Source: Gordonia insulae (GTDB lineage Bacteria > Actinomycetota > Actinomycetes > Mycobacteriales > Mycobacteriaceae). Taken from it: a stretch of DNA of 64,000 nt. The stretch lies in assembly GCF_003855095.1 (NCBI RefSeq), contig NZ_CP033972.1, positions 4,216,001 through 4,280,000 of the forward strand. Direction: 5' to 3'. Numbering within the stretch: the first letter of the stretch is position 1; every line of letters starts with the position of its first letter. Under the pieces are notes generated by a model that worked only from the letters and a program-made list of their open reading frames with translations, was not told the DNA's origin and ran no database searches. The position numbers and the translations under genes are program-made. This document shows positions 1-8,270 of this stretch, in pieces.

Positions 1-95
1 ATCAGGATGAAGCAGACGATGCCTGCGACGGCGTAGCCGATGGCCATCCAGAATCCGCACAACACGAGCCAGATCACGTTCAGAACGGTTCTCAT
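1..95 (-). CDS. yccF: YccF (DUF307) family inner-membrane protein, N-terminal part
   Basis: Only the first 31 residues lie in the window; the gene runs off the left edge. The reverse strand reads MRTVLNVIWLVLCGFWMAIG and continues hydrophobic, which matches the start of YccF/DUF307 proteins, whose N-terminus is typically MRTILNLIWLVLCGFWLA. This is the first membrane helix of a small multi-spanning protein of unknown function. The start is the ATG at 95-93. Family assignment rests on this short but distinctive stretch. Confidence 0.75.
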   Translation of the reverse strand, partial: MRTVLNVIWLVLCGFWMAIGYAVAGIVCFIL

Positions 96-199
96 GACGC
101 CATTGTCCGCTACCGTGCCGACGCGCGTCGAGAAAACAGCGCGTGGACGAAACAGTTGGGGCGGCGCCGCGGAGCCGGGTGATGTCGTCGGCTGCCGGT

Positions 200-205
200 T
201 ACCCT
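200..205 (+). promoter_or_regulatory. Extended -10 hexamer of a leaderless promoter
   Basis: TACCCT lies exactly 6 nt before the ATG at 212. TANNNT 6-7 nt before the start is the usual arrangement when transcription begins at the start codon in mycobacteria. No Shine-Dalgarno sequence is visible. The same hexamer and spacing precede the gene at 59688. Confidence 0.55.
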
Positions 206-211
206 GGCGCC

Positions 212-457
212 ATGGCCGATCGGGGACGGGAAGCGGTGCTGGCGGTGATCACCACCGTGGTGCTGGTGGTGCGTTTGCTCGCCACCATCGCCCTGGTGCT
301 GCTGGCCATCGGCTGGGCGGTGGCATCGGTGCGGGGGTCGTTGCTCAACGAGTTCCTGTGGCCCGCGGTGATCACCGCCGCGGTGCTGCTGATCAGCACC
401 TACCTGTACAGCTTCTTGCGCGTACGGCATCCGCGACGCAACGGCTGGATTCCATAG
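212..457 (+). CDS. Small two-helix membrane protein, function unknown
   Basis: An 81-residue protein beginning MADRGREAV. It has two hydrophobic segments, at about residues 9-38 and 47-67, separated by a short polar stretch, and ends with a basic tail (RVRHPRRNGW). I do not recognise the family; it resembles many unnamed actinobacterial two-helix proteins. The start at 212 is chosen over upstream in-frame starts because the membrane segment begins directly after it and a TACCCT hexamer sits 6 nt upstream, which suggests a leaderless message. Confidence 0.6.
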   Translation: MADRGREAVLAVITTVVLVVRLLATIALVLLAIGWAVASVRGSLLNEFLWPAVITAAVLLISTYLYSFLRVRHPRRNGWIP

Positions 458-467
458 GGCCCGTCCC

Positions 468-600
468 GGTGACATTTCCCGTCGCTCCGCTCGCCCCGGT
501 GATATTTCCCGTCGCCCCGCTCGCCCCGGTGACACTTCCCGTCGCTCCGCTCGCCCCGGTGATATTTCCCGTCGCTCCGCTCGCCCCGGCTACATTTCCC
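468..600. repeat. Tandem 30-bp repeat array, about 4.5 units
   Basis: Exact 30-bp periodicity. On the reverse strand each unit reads GGGGCGAGCGGAGCGACGGG followed by AAATRTCACC, with single-base variants between units. The units abut without spacers. The left end begins just after the membrane-protein stop at 457; the right end runs into the minus-strand gene at 590-1174, whose last codons (GREM and stop) come from the first unit. Two units of the same family occur in frame inside the phosphoketolase gene at 10782-10841. Confidence 0.9.
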
Positions 601-1174
601 GCCCGAGCTTGGCGAGTAGTCGGGCCTGACGATCGGCGCCCGCCGGTGCCTCGACACCCGATTTACAGACTCCCTCGCCGTAGAGGGCCGGTCCGAATCC
701 GTCCGCGGCCGTTTCCATCAGGTCGAGTTCGTCGTCGGTGAAGCGCAACTCCTGATCGGTCGCGGCGGCGACATCCCAGCGGTGCGCCACCATGTCGAAC
801 CCGTAGAAGCGCAGCAGGGTCTCGCCGACGGTCGTCGGACCGAAATGCCCGTCGAAGGCCTTGGACCCGACGGCCGGATCGTCGAGTCTCTCGGCGACGG
901 CGGTGCGATGGATCTGCCAGGCCGCGGCGGGATCGTCGAGTGACGGCCGGGTACCGAGGTCGATCTCGTGGCCGGAGAAGAAGTCGCGCTGGGTGTCGAT
1001 GAGGTGGCCGACGACCTCGCGTGCGGTCCAGTCCTCGCAGGGCGACGGTGCCGACCATCGCTGTTCCGGAACTGCGTCGAGAACTGTGCCGAAGCCGTCG
1101 GCGAGATGGCGATATCGGCTGCTCAGATCGGTGTCGGCGTCGTGGGTGGATGTGATGTCGGATGAAGTGGTCAT
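590..1174 (-). CDS. TIGR03086-type DinB-like metal-binding protein (mycothiol-dependent isomerase superfamily)
   Basis: A 194-residue protein of the DinB-like four-helix fold, related to mycothiol-dependent maleylpyruvate isomerases. The family features are visible: the N-terminal PCEDWTAREVVGHL segment with a conserved His, and a second His in the FDMVAHRWD segment, which together usually bind a divalent metal. No specific substrate can be assigned. The start is the ATG at 1174, 37 bp from the divergent AraC gene, so the two may share a regulatory region. The C-terminus ends in the 30-bp repeat array, with the final residues and the TAG stop encoded by repeat sequence; the repeat has probably replaced the original 3' end. 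Confidence 0.8.
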   Translation of the reverse strand: MTTSSDITSTHDADTDLSSRYRHLADGFGTVLDAVPEQRWSAPSPCEDWTAREVVGHLIDTQRDFFSGHEIDLGTRPSLDDPAAAWQIHRTAVAERLDDPAVGSKAFDGHFGPTTVGETLLRFYGFDMVAHRWDVAAATDQELRFTDDELDLMETAADGFGPALYGEGVCKSGVEAPAGADRQARLLAKLGREM

Positions 1175-1211
1175 GATGGAAAGGTAACGAGACCGACCAG
1201 AGTGGGGATTG

Positions 1212-2063
1212 ATGAAATCCGACAGATCAGGTGATCGGGCCGGCACCCGGGTCGATGATGTGGAGCGCGCGCATCTCGTCGACCCCGCCGACACGTCGTT
1301 CACCATCGGCCGGTGGGCACCGAGCCCCGATCTGACCGACCTGATCCGACGTTTCTGGGTGCCGACCTGGTCGGTTCCGCCGGGCGGGTCGGCCCCGCAG
1401 CGTGTGCTGCAGTATCCGGTGTGCCTGGTGGTGGTGACCGCCGACTATGCGCGGTTCTACGGGGTGAACACGGGATTGTCGGAAACCGAGCTGACCGGCG
1501 ACGGCTGGGCCATCGGCACGATGCTCGCCCCGGCCGCGGGTGCACTCATCACCGGCGGATCCGTGGCCACCTGGTCGGATCGGTTCGACGACCTGTCCGA
1601 GGTGGCCGGTGCGGCCGGCCGCACGCTCACCACCGACATCCGTGCCGTGATGGCCGGTGACCCGCACGATGTCGGACGCCAGCACGAGGCGACCGATCTC
1701 GTCGAGGCGTGGATGCGCCCCCTGCTGCCCGCCGACCGGGACGGACTCCTGATCAACGCGATCGTCGAGTTCGTCGAGAACGACTCGTCCGTGACGTCGG
1801 TGACCCAGATCTGCGACCGTTTCCATCTCACCGAGCGCACCCTGCAGCGGTTGACGAACAGATTGCTGGGTCTCACCCCGAAATGGCTGATCCAGCGGCG
1901 TCGCCTGCACGAGGCGGCCGAGCGACTGCGTGGACCGGAGACCACGCTCGCGATGGTCGCGGCCGAACTCGGGTACGCCGACGAGGCCCACCTGGTCCGC
2001 GACTTCCGCACCGTCACAGGTATGACGCCAGGACAGTTCGCCGCCCGGTTCGATGACCGCTGA
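1212..2063 (+). CDS. AraC-family transcriptional regulator with DUF6597-type N-terminal domain
   Basis: About 283 residues. The N-terminal half (roughly 20-125) has the pattern RFWVPTWSVPPGG...QRVLQYPVCLVVV seen in DUF6597/AraC-type sensors. The C-terminal 100 residues form a double helix-turn-helix, with the first helix-turn-helix around VTQICDRFHLTERTLQRL and the second around LAMVAAELGYADEAHLVRDF, ending in the typical TGMTPGQFAARF. It is divergent from the DinB-like gene and may regulate it. The ATG at 1212 is preferred, with a TTG three bases upstream as alternative; GTGGGGA upstream can serve as ribosome binding site. Confidence 0.85.
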   Translation: MKSDRSGDRAGTRVDDVERAHLVDPADTSFTIGRWAPSPDLTDLIRRFWVPTWSVPPGGSAPQRVLQYPVCLVVVTADYARFYGVNTGLSETELTGDGWAIGTMLAPAAGALITGGSVATWSDRFDDLSEVAGAAGRTLTTDIRAVMAGDPHDVGRQHEATDLVEAWMRPLLPADRDGLLINAIVEFVENDSSVTSVTQICDRFHLTERTLQRLTNRLLGLTPKWLIQRRRLHEAAERLRGPETTLAMVAAELGYADEAHLVRDFRTVTGMTPGQFAARFDDR

Positions 2064-2258
2064 GACCGCGATCGGCACGACCGGCGTGTGATTCTCCTCG
2101 GATGCGGCGATGATGTGCCTGCTCAGCCACCGATCCGCGGCCGACGTGTCGTCTGCCCGGCGGACGCCACGCGCTAGTCTTGCTCTGAGGGATCGTGTTG
2201 CTCTCATCACAGGTGGGGCGACGCGATCGGAGCAGACGAGGCGAGTGACGGAGGACGG

Positions 2259-3317
2259 ATGAGCGATTCTGTCTCGGCGTCCTCGCGCGTCCGCCGGGCC
2301 TACGAGGACTTCCTCTCCGGCATCACGCCGCAGGCGGACTCCGTCCGGTCGATCGTGCAGGATTCGTGGGCGCGGTCGGTCAAGAAGGGCGTCAACCCTG
2401 GCGAGGCCGTCCCGGAATCCGACACGACGTCGATGACGGCGTCCGAGTTCGCCGAGTACCGCGACGCCCACCCGATCACCGCGGTGCGCCCGCTGGTGCA
2501 GTCGTTGATGCTCGATGACATCGCCGACTCGGGGGTGGTGGTGGCGTTGACCGACCAGGCCGGCCGCCTGCTGTGGGTCGAGGGTGCGAGCGAGGCGCGC
2601 GACAAGGCGGCCCACATCAACTTCGTCGAGGGCTCGCTGTGGAGCGAAGAGGTCGTCGGGACCAACGCCCCCGGACTCGCGCTGGCCGTCGATCGCAGTG
2701 TGCAGATCGTCGGCCCCGAACACTTCGCGGGACCCGTGCAGGAGTGGAGTTGTGTCGCCGCACCCGTGCACGATCCGAGCACCGGGCACGTCATCGGCGT
2801 CATCGACGTCACCGGCGGCCGCGAGGTCGCCGCACCCTTCGCGATGGCCGCCGTGCGGTCGGTCGTCGCGGCAGTCGAACGCGAACTACAGTCGCGGGCA
2901 GTCGATCTCGCCGACCCCGCCACCTTCGCGGCTCCGGGTGGAGCGCGTCTCACCGTGCTCGGCGGCACCTATCGATGGCGACGTGACGGAGATGCGGGCG
3001 AACGCACCCTGTCGCGACGACACGCGGAGATCCTCCTGCTGCTGCAGGCCTATCCGGAGGGCCTCAACACCGAGCAACTGGCGATTCTGCTCGCCGAGGA
3101 CGGCGTCGACCCGGTGACCGTCCGTGCCGAGATCTCCCGACTGCGTAGGGATCTGGGGACCGACGTGGTGGAGTCGCGCCCGTACCGGCTGACCGTCGAC
3201 CTCGTCTCGGATGTCTCCGAGATCCGCGAGCGTGTGGCCGGCGGGGGTGATCTGAGCGCGGTGATCGACGTGCTGGGCCGTGGTGGACTGTTGGTCGAGT
3301 CCTCGGCGCCCGGGTGA
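2259..3317 (+). CDS. GAF-domain transcriptional regulator (AcoR/DhaR N-terminal type, without AAA+ domain)
   Basis: A 352-residue protein. Residues 1-70 hold the helical segment typical of AcoR/DhaR-like activators (SIVQDSWARS, then the PLVQSLM motif). A GAF domain follows at about 70-210, with the characteristic GTNAPGLALA and a WSCVAAPVHDP stretch. The C-terminal 130 residues resemble a winged-helix unit (LSRRHAEILLLL...VTVRAEISRLRRDL) instead of an AAA+ ATPase and Fis helix, as in the mycobacterial and Rhodococcus GAF regulators found near aldehyde dehydrogenases. No such dehydrogenase is adjacent here. Start: ATG at 2259 with GGAGGA just upstream. The 195 bp before it hold no recognisable gene. 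Confidence 0.8.
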   Translation: MSDSVSASSRVRRAYEDFLSGITPQADSVRSIVQDSWARSVKKGVNPGEAVPESDTTSMTASEFAEYRDAHPITAVRPLVQSLMLDDIADSGVVVALTDQAGRLLWVEGASEARDKAAHINFVEGSLWSEEVVGTNAPGLALAVDRSVQIVGPEHFAGPVQEWSCVAAPVHDPSTGHVIGVIDVTGGREVAAPFAMAAVRSVVAAVERELQSRAVDLADPATFAAPGGARLTVLGGTYRWRRDGDAGERTLSRRHAEILLLLQAYPEGLNTEQLAILLAEDGVDPVTVRAEISRLRRDLGTDVVESRPYRLTVDLVSDVSEIRERVAGGGDLSAVIDVLGRGGLLVESSAPG

Positions 3318-3529
3318 CCGAGATGTTCGAGGAAATCCGGGAAGACCTGCGGTCCCGCGTGATAGCCGACGGGGACGTCGGGTCCCTCCGGAAGTGGACG
3401 ACGTCGGCGCACGGTCGCGACGATCTGCCCGCGTGGCGTCGACTCGAACACCGCCTGCCGCCGGGTCATCCCGACCGCGCCGTCGTCGGTGGTCGAATCC
3501 GGTTGCTGGACAAGCGGTACGGGATCTAG
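3314..3529 (+). CDS. Short hypothetical protein, GTGA-coupled to the GAF regulator
   Basis: A 71-residue frame starting at a GTG that overlaps the upstream stop by 4 bp (GTGA), implying translational coupling. Codon third positions are about 80% G or C, as in neighbouring real genes, and it fills the only space before the convergent gene ending at 3544. The protein is charged (many Arg and Asp) with no membrane segment and no motif that I recognise. An ATG at 3323 is an alternative start. Confidence 0.5.
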   Translation: MTEMFEEIREDLRSRVIADGDVGSLRKWTTSAHGRDDLPAWRRLEHRLPPGHPDRAVVGGRIRLLDKRYGI

Positions 3530-3543
3530 CCCGACCGTTCGGG

Positions 3544-4548
3544 TCAGGCGTCGGGCCGCGTGTCCGATCGGTCCTCGACGTCGCCGCCGTCGGCGGGATT
3601 GTCGAACGTCACGGCGATGTCCTGGAAGCCCTTGCTGCGCTGGGCCTGTGCCTGCGCCGAGTAGGCCGCCTCGTCCCCCGCGGTGAGGTGGACATTGTCG
3701 GTGAACGGCGTCAACAGCGAGCGGGGGAAGAGTTTGTTCACGCGAACCGCGTTGAACTCCAGGCACATCACGATCATGATCGCCGCGATGTAGAGGAAGG
3801 CCAACAGGCCCAGCACGACCGCGAACACGCCGTTGGTTGCGCTGGCATTGCCGATCACATGCTGCACGTAGACGCTGCCGAAAGTCTGCAGTACCTGCCA
3901 CCCGACGGCGGCGGCGAGGGCACCCGGCAGGACCTCTCGGATCGTCACCGCACGCGCCGTCCCGATCCGGAATGCGATCACGAACACTGCCGTGTTCAGG
4001 ACAACCGAGCCGACCAGGGCCAGCAGGCGGCCGTCGGTGCCGAGGTCGATCGCGGCGGCGAAACCGTTGATGACCGTCAGGCCGATGACCGCGGTGCCGA
4101 CCGTGGACAGCAGCAGGAGACCACGTCCGCGCGCACGGATCGGGTCCGGGCGTTCGTTGCGCGGGACCGCCCAGACCGTGTTCATCGCGTTCTGCGCGGC
4201 AACGGCCACGCCCAGACCGCCGTACAGCGAACCGAGCACGCCGATCGTGATCGCCGTGGCGCCACCACTGAGCTGATCCGGTTCGCCCAGTTGATCGCCG
4301 ATCACCGGGATCTGACTGAGTGCCGAGTCGATGATCCGTTCCTGCAGGTCCGGGTTGTCGGCGAGCACGATGCCGAGCACGGTGGAGAACAGCAGGAGCA
4401 GGGGGAAGAGGGAGATGAAGGCGTAGTACGCCATCAGCGCGGCGAGATACGCACCCTGATCGTCGACGAACTTGTAGACCACGGCGAGGGGGAACCCGGT
4501 TGCCGGATGCTTGCGCTGGAAGGAATCTATCCGCTCGGCAACCGACAT
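3544..4548 (-). CDS. YihY/virulence factor BrkB family membrane protein
   Basis: A 334-residue integral membrane protein with six hydrophobic segments. It carries the family signature AYYAFISLFPLLLL near residues 40-55 (the conserved F-S-x-F-P-L pattern) and the GxxxAxxGWQxLQTxGSxYVxH stretch around the fifth segment. BrkB/YihY proteins were once called RNase BN in error; the true function is unclear and may be transport. The C-terminal 50 residues are hydrophilic and acidic, probably cytoplasmic. The ATG at 4548 is chosen because GGGAGG precedes it by 7 nt; an upstream in-frame start would add 12 unrelated residues. Confidence 0.85.
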   Translation of the reverse strand: MSVAERIDSFQRKHPATGFPLAVVYKFVDDQGAYLAALMAYYAFISLFPLLLLFSTVLGIVLADNPDLQERIIDSALSQIPVIGDQLGEPDQLSGGATAITIGVLGSLYGGLGVAVAAQNAMNTVWAVPRNERPDPIRARGRGLLLLSTVGTAVIGLTVINGFAAAIDLGTDGRLLALVGSVVLNTAVFVIAFRIGTARAVTIREVLPGALAAAVGWQVLQTFGSVYVQHVIGNASATNGVFAVVLGLLAFLYIAAIMIVMCLEFNAVRVNKLFPRSLLTPFTDNVHLTAGDEAAYSAQAQAQRSKGFQDIAVTFDNPADGGDVEDRSDTRPDA

Positions 4549-4652
4549 CAGCGTGCCTCCCGTTGTCGGTGTGCCTGCTCCCACCCGAGGTCTGGTGCGT
4601 GGGCCCCGACCGCTGTGTGGGTGCTGATTCTATCCCGGCATGGGTCGAACGG

Positions 4653-5282
4653 TCAGGAGGCGGAGCGCTGCGCGTGCACGACGACGTCGTGCGTATGTGC
4701 ACCACCGCCGGCGGCCACCCCGCGCTCGCGTGTCTCGTCGGTGATCACCGTCCACGAGTCGTCGAGCACGGCCACGACGTCCCCGGGCTGGAAGTAGTCG
4801 TCGGGGTTACGCCCGTGGGCGCGAATACCTTCCGCCTCGTGCGAGACGACAAGCAGATGCCCGCCAGGACCCACGGAGTCGAGGATCCGGTGCAGGGTGG
4901 CGTCGTCGGAGCGCGCGATCGGGAAGTACTGCAGTGAGACGAGGCCGAAGTCGCGACCGGGCACCTCGTCCTCGGAGAGGTCGGCCCGCAGCCATGAGAT
5001 GGCCTCGCGGGTGTCGGTCTCGCGGGCGCGGTCGATGGCGACCTGGGAGATGTCGACGGCCGTCACCTGCCACCCCTGGTCCGCGAGCCAGCGGGCGTCC
5101 GCACCCTCGCCGGACCCGACGTCGAGGGCCGTGCCCGGTGTGAGATCGGCGGCCTCGGCGACCAGGGCGGGATTGACGTCGGCGGTCCAGAGGCGGTCGG
5201 CGCTGCGGTAACGCTCGTCCCATTCGGCGGCACCGTCGAAATCGCCGCCGCTCGCTCCGCTCCCTGGTGTGTGGTCGCTCAT
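4653..5282 (-). CDS. Class I SAM-dependent methyltransferase
   Basis: A 209-residue protein with a Rossmann methyltransferase core. Motif I is ALDVGSGEGADARWLA (around residues 52-67), followed by the acidic strand-2 end VTAVDIS, then LRADLSED and a hydrophobic LVSLQYFPI. The N-terminal WDERYRSADRLWTADVNPAL matches the tellurite-resistance TehB-like and thiopurine methyltransferase-like family common in actinobacteria. The substrate is unknown. The first 20 residues include GSGASGG, encoded by a GGGAGCGGAGCGAGCGG repeat also found in the gene at 56752-58230. It is divergent from dinB with 44 bp between starts, so the LexA box of dinB could also affect it. Confidence 0.85.
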   Translation of the reverse strand: MSDHTPGSGASGGDFDGAAEWDERYRSADRLWTADVNPALVAEAADLTPGTALDVGSGEGADARWLADQGWQVTAVDISQVAIDRARETDTREAISWLRADLSEDEVPGRDFGLVSLQYFPIARSDDATLHRILDSVGPGGHLLVVSHEAEGIRAHGRNPDDYFQPGDVVAVLDDSWTVITDETRERGVAAGGGAHTHDVVVHAQRSAS

Positions 5283-5311
5283 GAAACCGACGCTACCTGT
5301 CGTACCTCCGT

Positions 5312-5327
5312 GCGAACATATGTTCTA
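5312..5327 (+). promoter_or_regulatory. LexA (SOS) box at the dinB start
   Basis: GCGAACATATGTTCTA contains the perfect dyad GAACATATGTTC and matches the mycobacterial SOS consensus TCGAACNNNNGTTCGA in all central positions. It ends at the first base of the dinB ATG, so bound LexA would block transcription and any leaderless start. Confidence 0.85.
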
Positions 5328-6535
5328 TGCGAATCGAGCGGAAGGAGCGGCCGGCGGCGACGATTCTGCATGCCGACCTGGACTCCTTCTATGCCTCGGT
5401 CGAGCAGCGGGACAACCCCGAACTGCGCGGCCGACCGGTCATCGTCGGCGGTGGCGTGGTGCTGGCCGCCAGTTACGAGGCCAAGGCGTTCGGTGTACGC
5501 ACGCCGATGCCGGGGCGCGAGGCGCGGGCATTGTGTCCGGGCGCGATCGAGGTGCCGGCACGCTTCGACGCCTACATGGACGCCAGTCGCGCGGTGTTCG
5601 AGATCTTCCACGACATCACGCCGGCGGTGGAGGGCATCTCCGTCGACGAGGCGTTCCTCGACGTCGGCGGGTTGCGGCGGATCAGCGGTTCGCCGGTCGA
5701 GGTCGCGACGATGCTGCGTGAGCGGGTGGCGACCGAGGTCGGTCTGCCGATCTCGGTCGGCATCGCGCGCACCAAGTTCCTCGCGAAGGTCGCCAGCGCG
5801 GTCGGCAAACCCGACGGTCTGCTGGAGGTCCCGCCCGGCACCGAACTGGACTTCCTCCATCCCCTGCCGGTGCGGCGGCTCTGGGGTGTCGGGGCGGTCA
5901 CCGAGGCGAAACTGGCCGACGCGGGCATCGCAACGGTGGGTGACCTCGCCTCCTTCGGCGAACACGGACTCTCGAACCTGCTGGGCCGTGGGTCGGGCCG
6001 GCACCTCTACGCGTTGTCGATGGCGCGGGATCCGCGACGGGTGGAAACCGGTCGTCGACGCCGGTCGATCGGGTCGCAGCGGGCGCTCGGTCGACGTGTG
6101 AAGAGCGAGGCCGATCTGGAGGCGACGGTGGTGGCCATCGTCGAGCGGCTCGGCAAACGACTCCGTGGAGCCGAACGTATCTGTCGCACAGTGATTCTGC
6201 GGCTCCGATTCGACGACTTCACGCGCGCGACGCGCTCACGGTCCTTTCTCGAGTCCACCGATCGCACCGACATCATCATGGCCGTCGCGCGTGGTCTGCT
6301 CGACGACGCGATGCCGTTGATCCGCGATCGGGGCTGCACTCTGATCGGGTTGTCGCTGACCAACCTCGACGACCACGACAACGTCCAGCTCGCTCTCCCC
6401 TTCGAAGCCGATCGCGGCGCCGAACTCGACATCGCGATGGATCAGCTGCGCAACCGCTTCGGCCGGGACGCGGTCACGCGCGCGGTTCTGGTCGGGCGGC
6501 ACCACGGTGACGATGCGCCGATGCTCCCGGACTGA
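5327..6535 (+). CDS. dinB: DNA polymerase IV (Y-family translesion polymerase)
   Basis: A 402-residue Y-family polymerase that copies past damaged template bases. The catalytic acidic residues are visible: D17 and D19 in HADLDSFYASVE and D107-E108 in ISVDEAFLD. The palm contains SVGIARTKFLAKVASAVGKPDGL, followed by the helix-hairpin-helix segment GVGAVTEAKLADAGI and the little-finger domain. A QLALPF peptide near residue 380 fits the beta-clamp-binding motif. The gene stands alone behind a LexA box that abuts the start codon, so it should be SOS-inducible. Start: ATG at 5327; no Shine-Dalgarno sequence is present and the LexA box occupies that position, which suggests a leaderless or very short leader. 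Confidence 0.95.
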   Translation: MRIERKERPAATILHADLDSFYASVEQRDNPELRGRPVIVGGGVVLAASYEAKAFGVRTPMPGREARALCPGAIEVPARFDAYMDASRAVFEIFHDITPAVEGISVDEAFLDVGGLRRISGSPVEVATMLRERVATEVGLPISVGIARTKFLAKVASAVGKPDGLLEVPPGTELDFLHPLPVRRLWGVGAVTEAKLADAGIATVGDLASFGEHGLSNLLGRGSGRHLYALSMARDPRRVETGRRRRSIGSQRALGRRVKSEADLEATVVAIVERLGKRLRGAERICRTVILRLRFDDFTRATRSRSFLESTDRTDIIMAVARGLLDDAMPLIRDRGCTLIGLSLTNLDDHDNVQLALPFEADRGAELDIAMDQLRNRFGRDAVTRAVLVGRHHGDDAPMLPD

Positions 6536-6736
6536 TGCATCGACCCGCCGCGCGCCCGTGCCCCCTCGGGTGGGTCGGTCGCGGGTTGTGCGCGTGAGTA
6601 AAACGTGCAAAAGACGACTAATGAGCACAAGCGTGACTGTGACCTGCATTACCCGAAGACTGCGTCTGTAACGGCCACTACGCCCTGACGGGGCGATGCC
6701 CACGGTCGTTCCCCACACGCAGAAAAGAGCACGCCA

Positions 6737-8236
6737 ATGTTGGTAGCACTCGGCCTCGGGATGGTGGCCACCTTCATGTTCCTGATCATCACGAAACGGG
6801 CGACCCCGGTGGTCGCCCTGATCCTGGTGCCGGTGGCGTTCGGTCTGTTCGCCGGGGCCGGCCTCGACATCAGCGACATGATCACCGACGGCATCAAGGA
6901 ACTCGCCCCCACGGCGGCGATGCTGTTCTTCGCGATCATCTTCTTCGGCATCATGATCGACGTCGGGCTCTTCGACCCGATCGTCCGCTTCGTCGTGCGG
7001 ATGGTCGGCAACGACCCGGCGCGACTGGTTGTCGGCACCGCGGTGCTGGCGATGATCGTCTCCCTCGACGGTGACGGCTCGACGACCTTCATCATCACGA
7101 CCGCCGCGCTGCTCCCGCTGTATCTGAAGCTGGGGGTGAGCCCGGTCGTCCTGACCGTGGCCGCCGGTCTGGCGAACGGGACCATGAACATCGTGCCGTG
7201 GGGCGGGCCGACCGCCCGCGCCGCCAGCGCCCTGAAGATCGACACCAACGCCGTGTTCCTGCCGATGGTCCCCGCCCTGATCGCCGGACTCGTCGTGGTG
7301 CTCGTGTTCAGCTTCCATCTGGGCGTCCTGGAGCGCCGCCGCATCGGCCGTATCGAGATCAAGGAATCCCTGCTCATGCCGCGCGAAGAGGTGCTGGTGG
7401 CCGCCGGTGGCGGTGGGGGCACCGGTACTCCGCCGAAGTCGCGTCGATTCGGGCGTGGGTCGAGCGGAACCGGTTCGGCCGCCACCGGTTCGGCCGGCTC
7501 GGATTCTGACGATGACACCTCGACCCGGGACTTCCCGGTCGGCGACTACGACCCGAACGAACTCAACGAGGAGGGCGAGACCACCTTCACCGGTGTGCTG
7601 GACCCGAACCGATCGACCTTGCGTCCCAAGCTGTTCTGGGTCAACGCAGGCCTGACCGTCGGACTGCTCGCGCTGCTCGGCCTGAACGTCCTCGCCATCC
7701 CGGTGCTGTTCATGATTGCCGCCGGAATCGCGCTGGCCATCAATTTCCCGCACATCAAGGAGCAGCAGGAGGCGATCACCCGACACTCGTCGAGCATCGT
7801 GTCGGTGGTCGCCATGGTGCTCGCCGCGGCCGTCCTCACCGGAGTGTTCAGCGGGACCGGCATGGTCGACGCGATCGCGCATTGGCTCTCGTCCGGCATC
7901 CCGGACTGGATGGGTCCGCACATGGCGGTGGTGATCGGTGTCCTGTCCATCCCGCTGACCTTCCTGATGAGCAACGACGCCTTCTACTACGGCGTGCTGC
8001 CGGTGCTGTCGGAGACCGCGACCCGCTACGGTATCGATCCCGCCGAGATGGCCCGCGCCTCGATCACCGGCCAGCCGTTCCACATGCAGAGCCCCCTCGT
8101 GCCGGCGATCCTGCTGCTCGTCGCACTGGCCGGGGTGAGCCTGGCGGATCATCACAAGAAGGTGCTGTGGCGAGCGGCCGCGGTCTCGATCGTGATGCTG
8201 GTCGTCGGCTGCCTCGTCGGTGCGATCCCGTTCTGA
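6737..8236 (+). CDS. citM: CitMHS-family citrate:metal (Mg2+/Ca2+) symporter
   Basis: A 499-residue inner-membrane transporter with about 11-12 hydrophobic segments, matching CitMHS proteins that import citrate complexed to a divalent metal with protons. Signature stretches are AMLFFAIIFFGIMIDVGLFDP, VSLDGDGSTTFIITTAAL, NIVPWGGPTARAA and near the end LMSNDAFYYGVLPVL. A hydrophilic loop of about 80 residues (around 215-290), rich in Gly, Ser and Asp, interrupts the two halves and is longer than usual. The two genes downstream encode a CitA/DcuS-type sensor and a CitB-type regulator, which supports citrate as substrate. The 200-bp leader upstream holds the only AT-rich tract nearby (about 6598-6650) and likely the promoter. 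Confidence 0.88.
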   Translation: MLVALGLGMVATFMFLIITKRATPVVALILVPVAFGLFAGAGLDISDMITDGIKELAPTAAMLFFAIIFFGIMIDVGLFDPIVRFVVRMVGNDPARLVVGTAVLAMIVSLDGDGSTTFIITTAALLPLYLKLGVSPVVLTVAAGLANGTMNIVPWGGPTARAASALKIDTNAVFLPMVPALIAGLVVVLVFSFHLGVLERRRIGRIEIKESLLMPREEVLVAAGGGGGTGTPPKSRRFGRGSSGTGSAATGSAGSDSDDDTSTRDFPVGDYDPNELNEEGETTFTGVLDPNRSTLRPKLFWVNAGLTVGLLALLGLNVLAIPVLFMIAAGIALAINFPHIKEQQEAITRHSSSIVSVVAMVLAAAVLTGVFSGTGMVDAIAHWLSSGIPDWMGPHMAVVIGVLSIPLTFLMSNDAFYYGVLPVLSETATRYGIDPAEMARASITGQPFHMQSPLVPAILLLVALAGVSLADHHKKVLWRAAAVSIVMLVVGCLVGAIPF

Positions 8237-8258
8237 CCTGAGCACCCGACGCCCGGCA

Positions 8259-8264
8259 TAGGCT
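8259..8264 (+). promoter_or_regulatory. Leaderless -10 hexamer before the sensor kinase gene
   Basis: TAGGCT lies 6 nt before the ATG at 8271, in the short gap after citM. It suggests that the kinase and regulator pair can be transcribed separately from citM. Confidence 0.45.
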
Positions 8265-8270
8265 GACCGC

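Noticed and set aside
468..600. Repeat array considered as a CRISPR
   Set aside because: Units are directly abutting with no unique spacers, and no cas genes are nearby.
1227..2789. A 520-codon minus-strand frame over the AraC and GAF genes
   Set aside because: Antisense to two recognisable regulators and the gap between them; no homology by eye.
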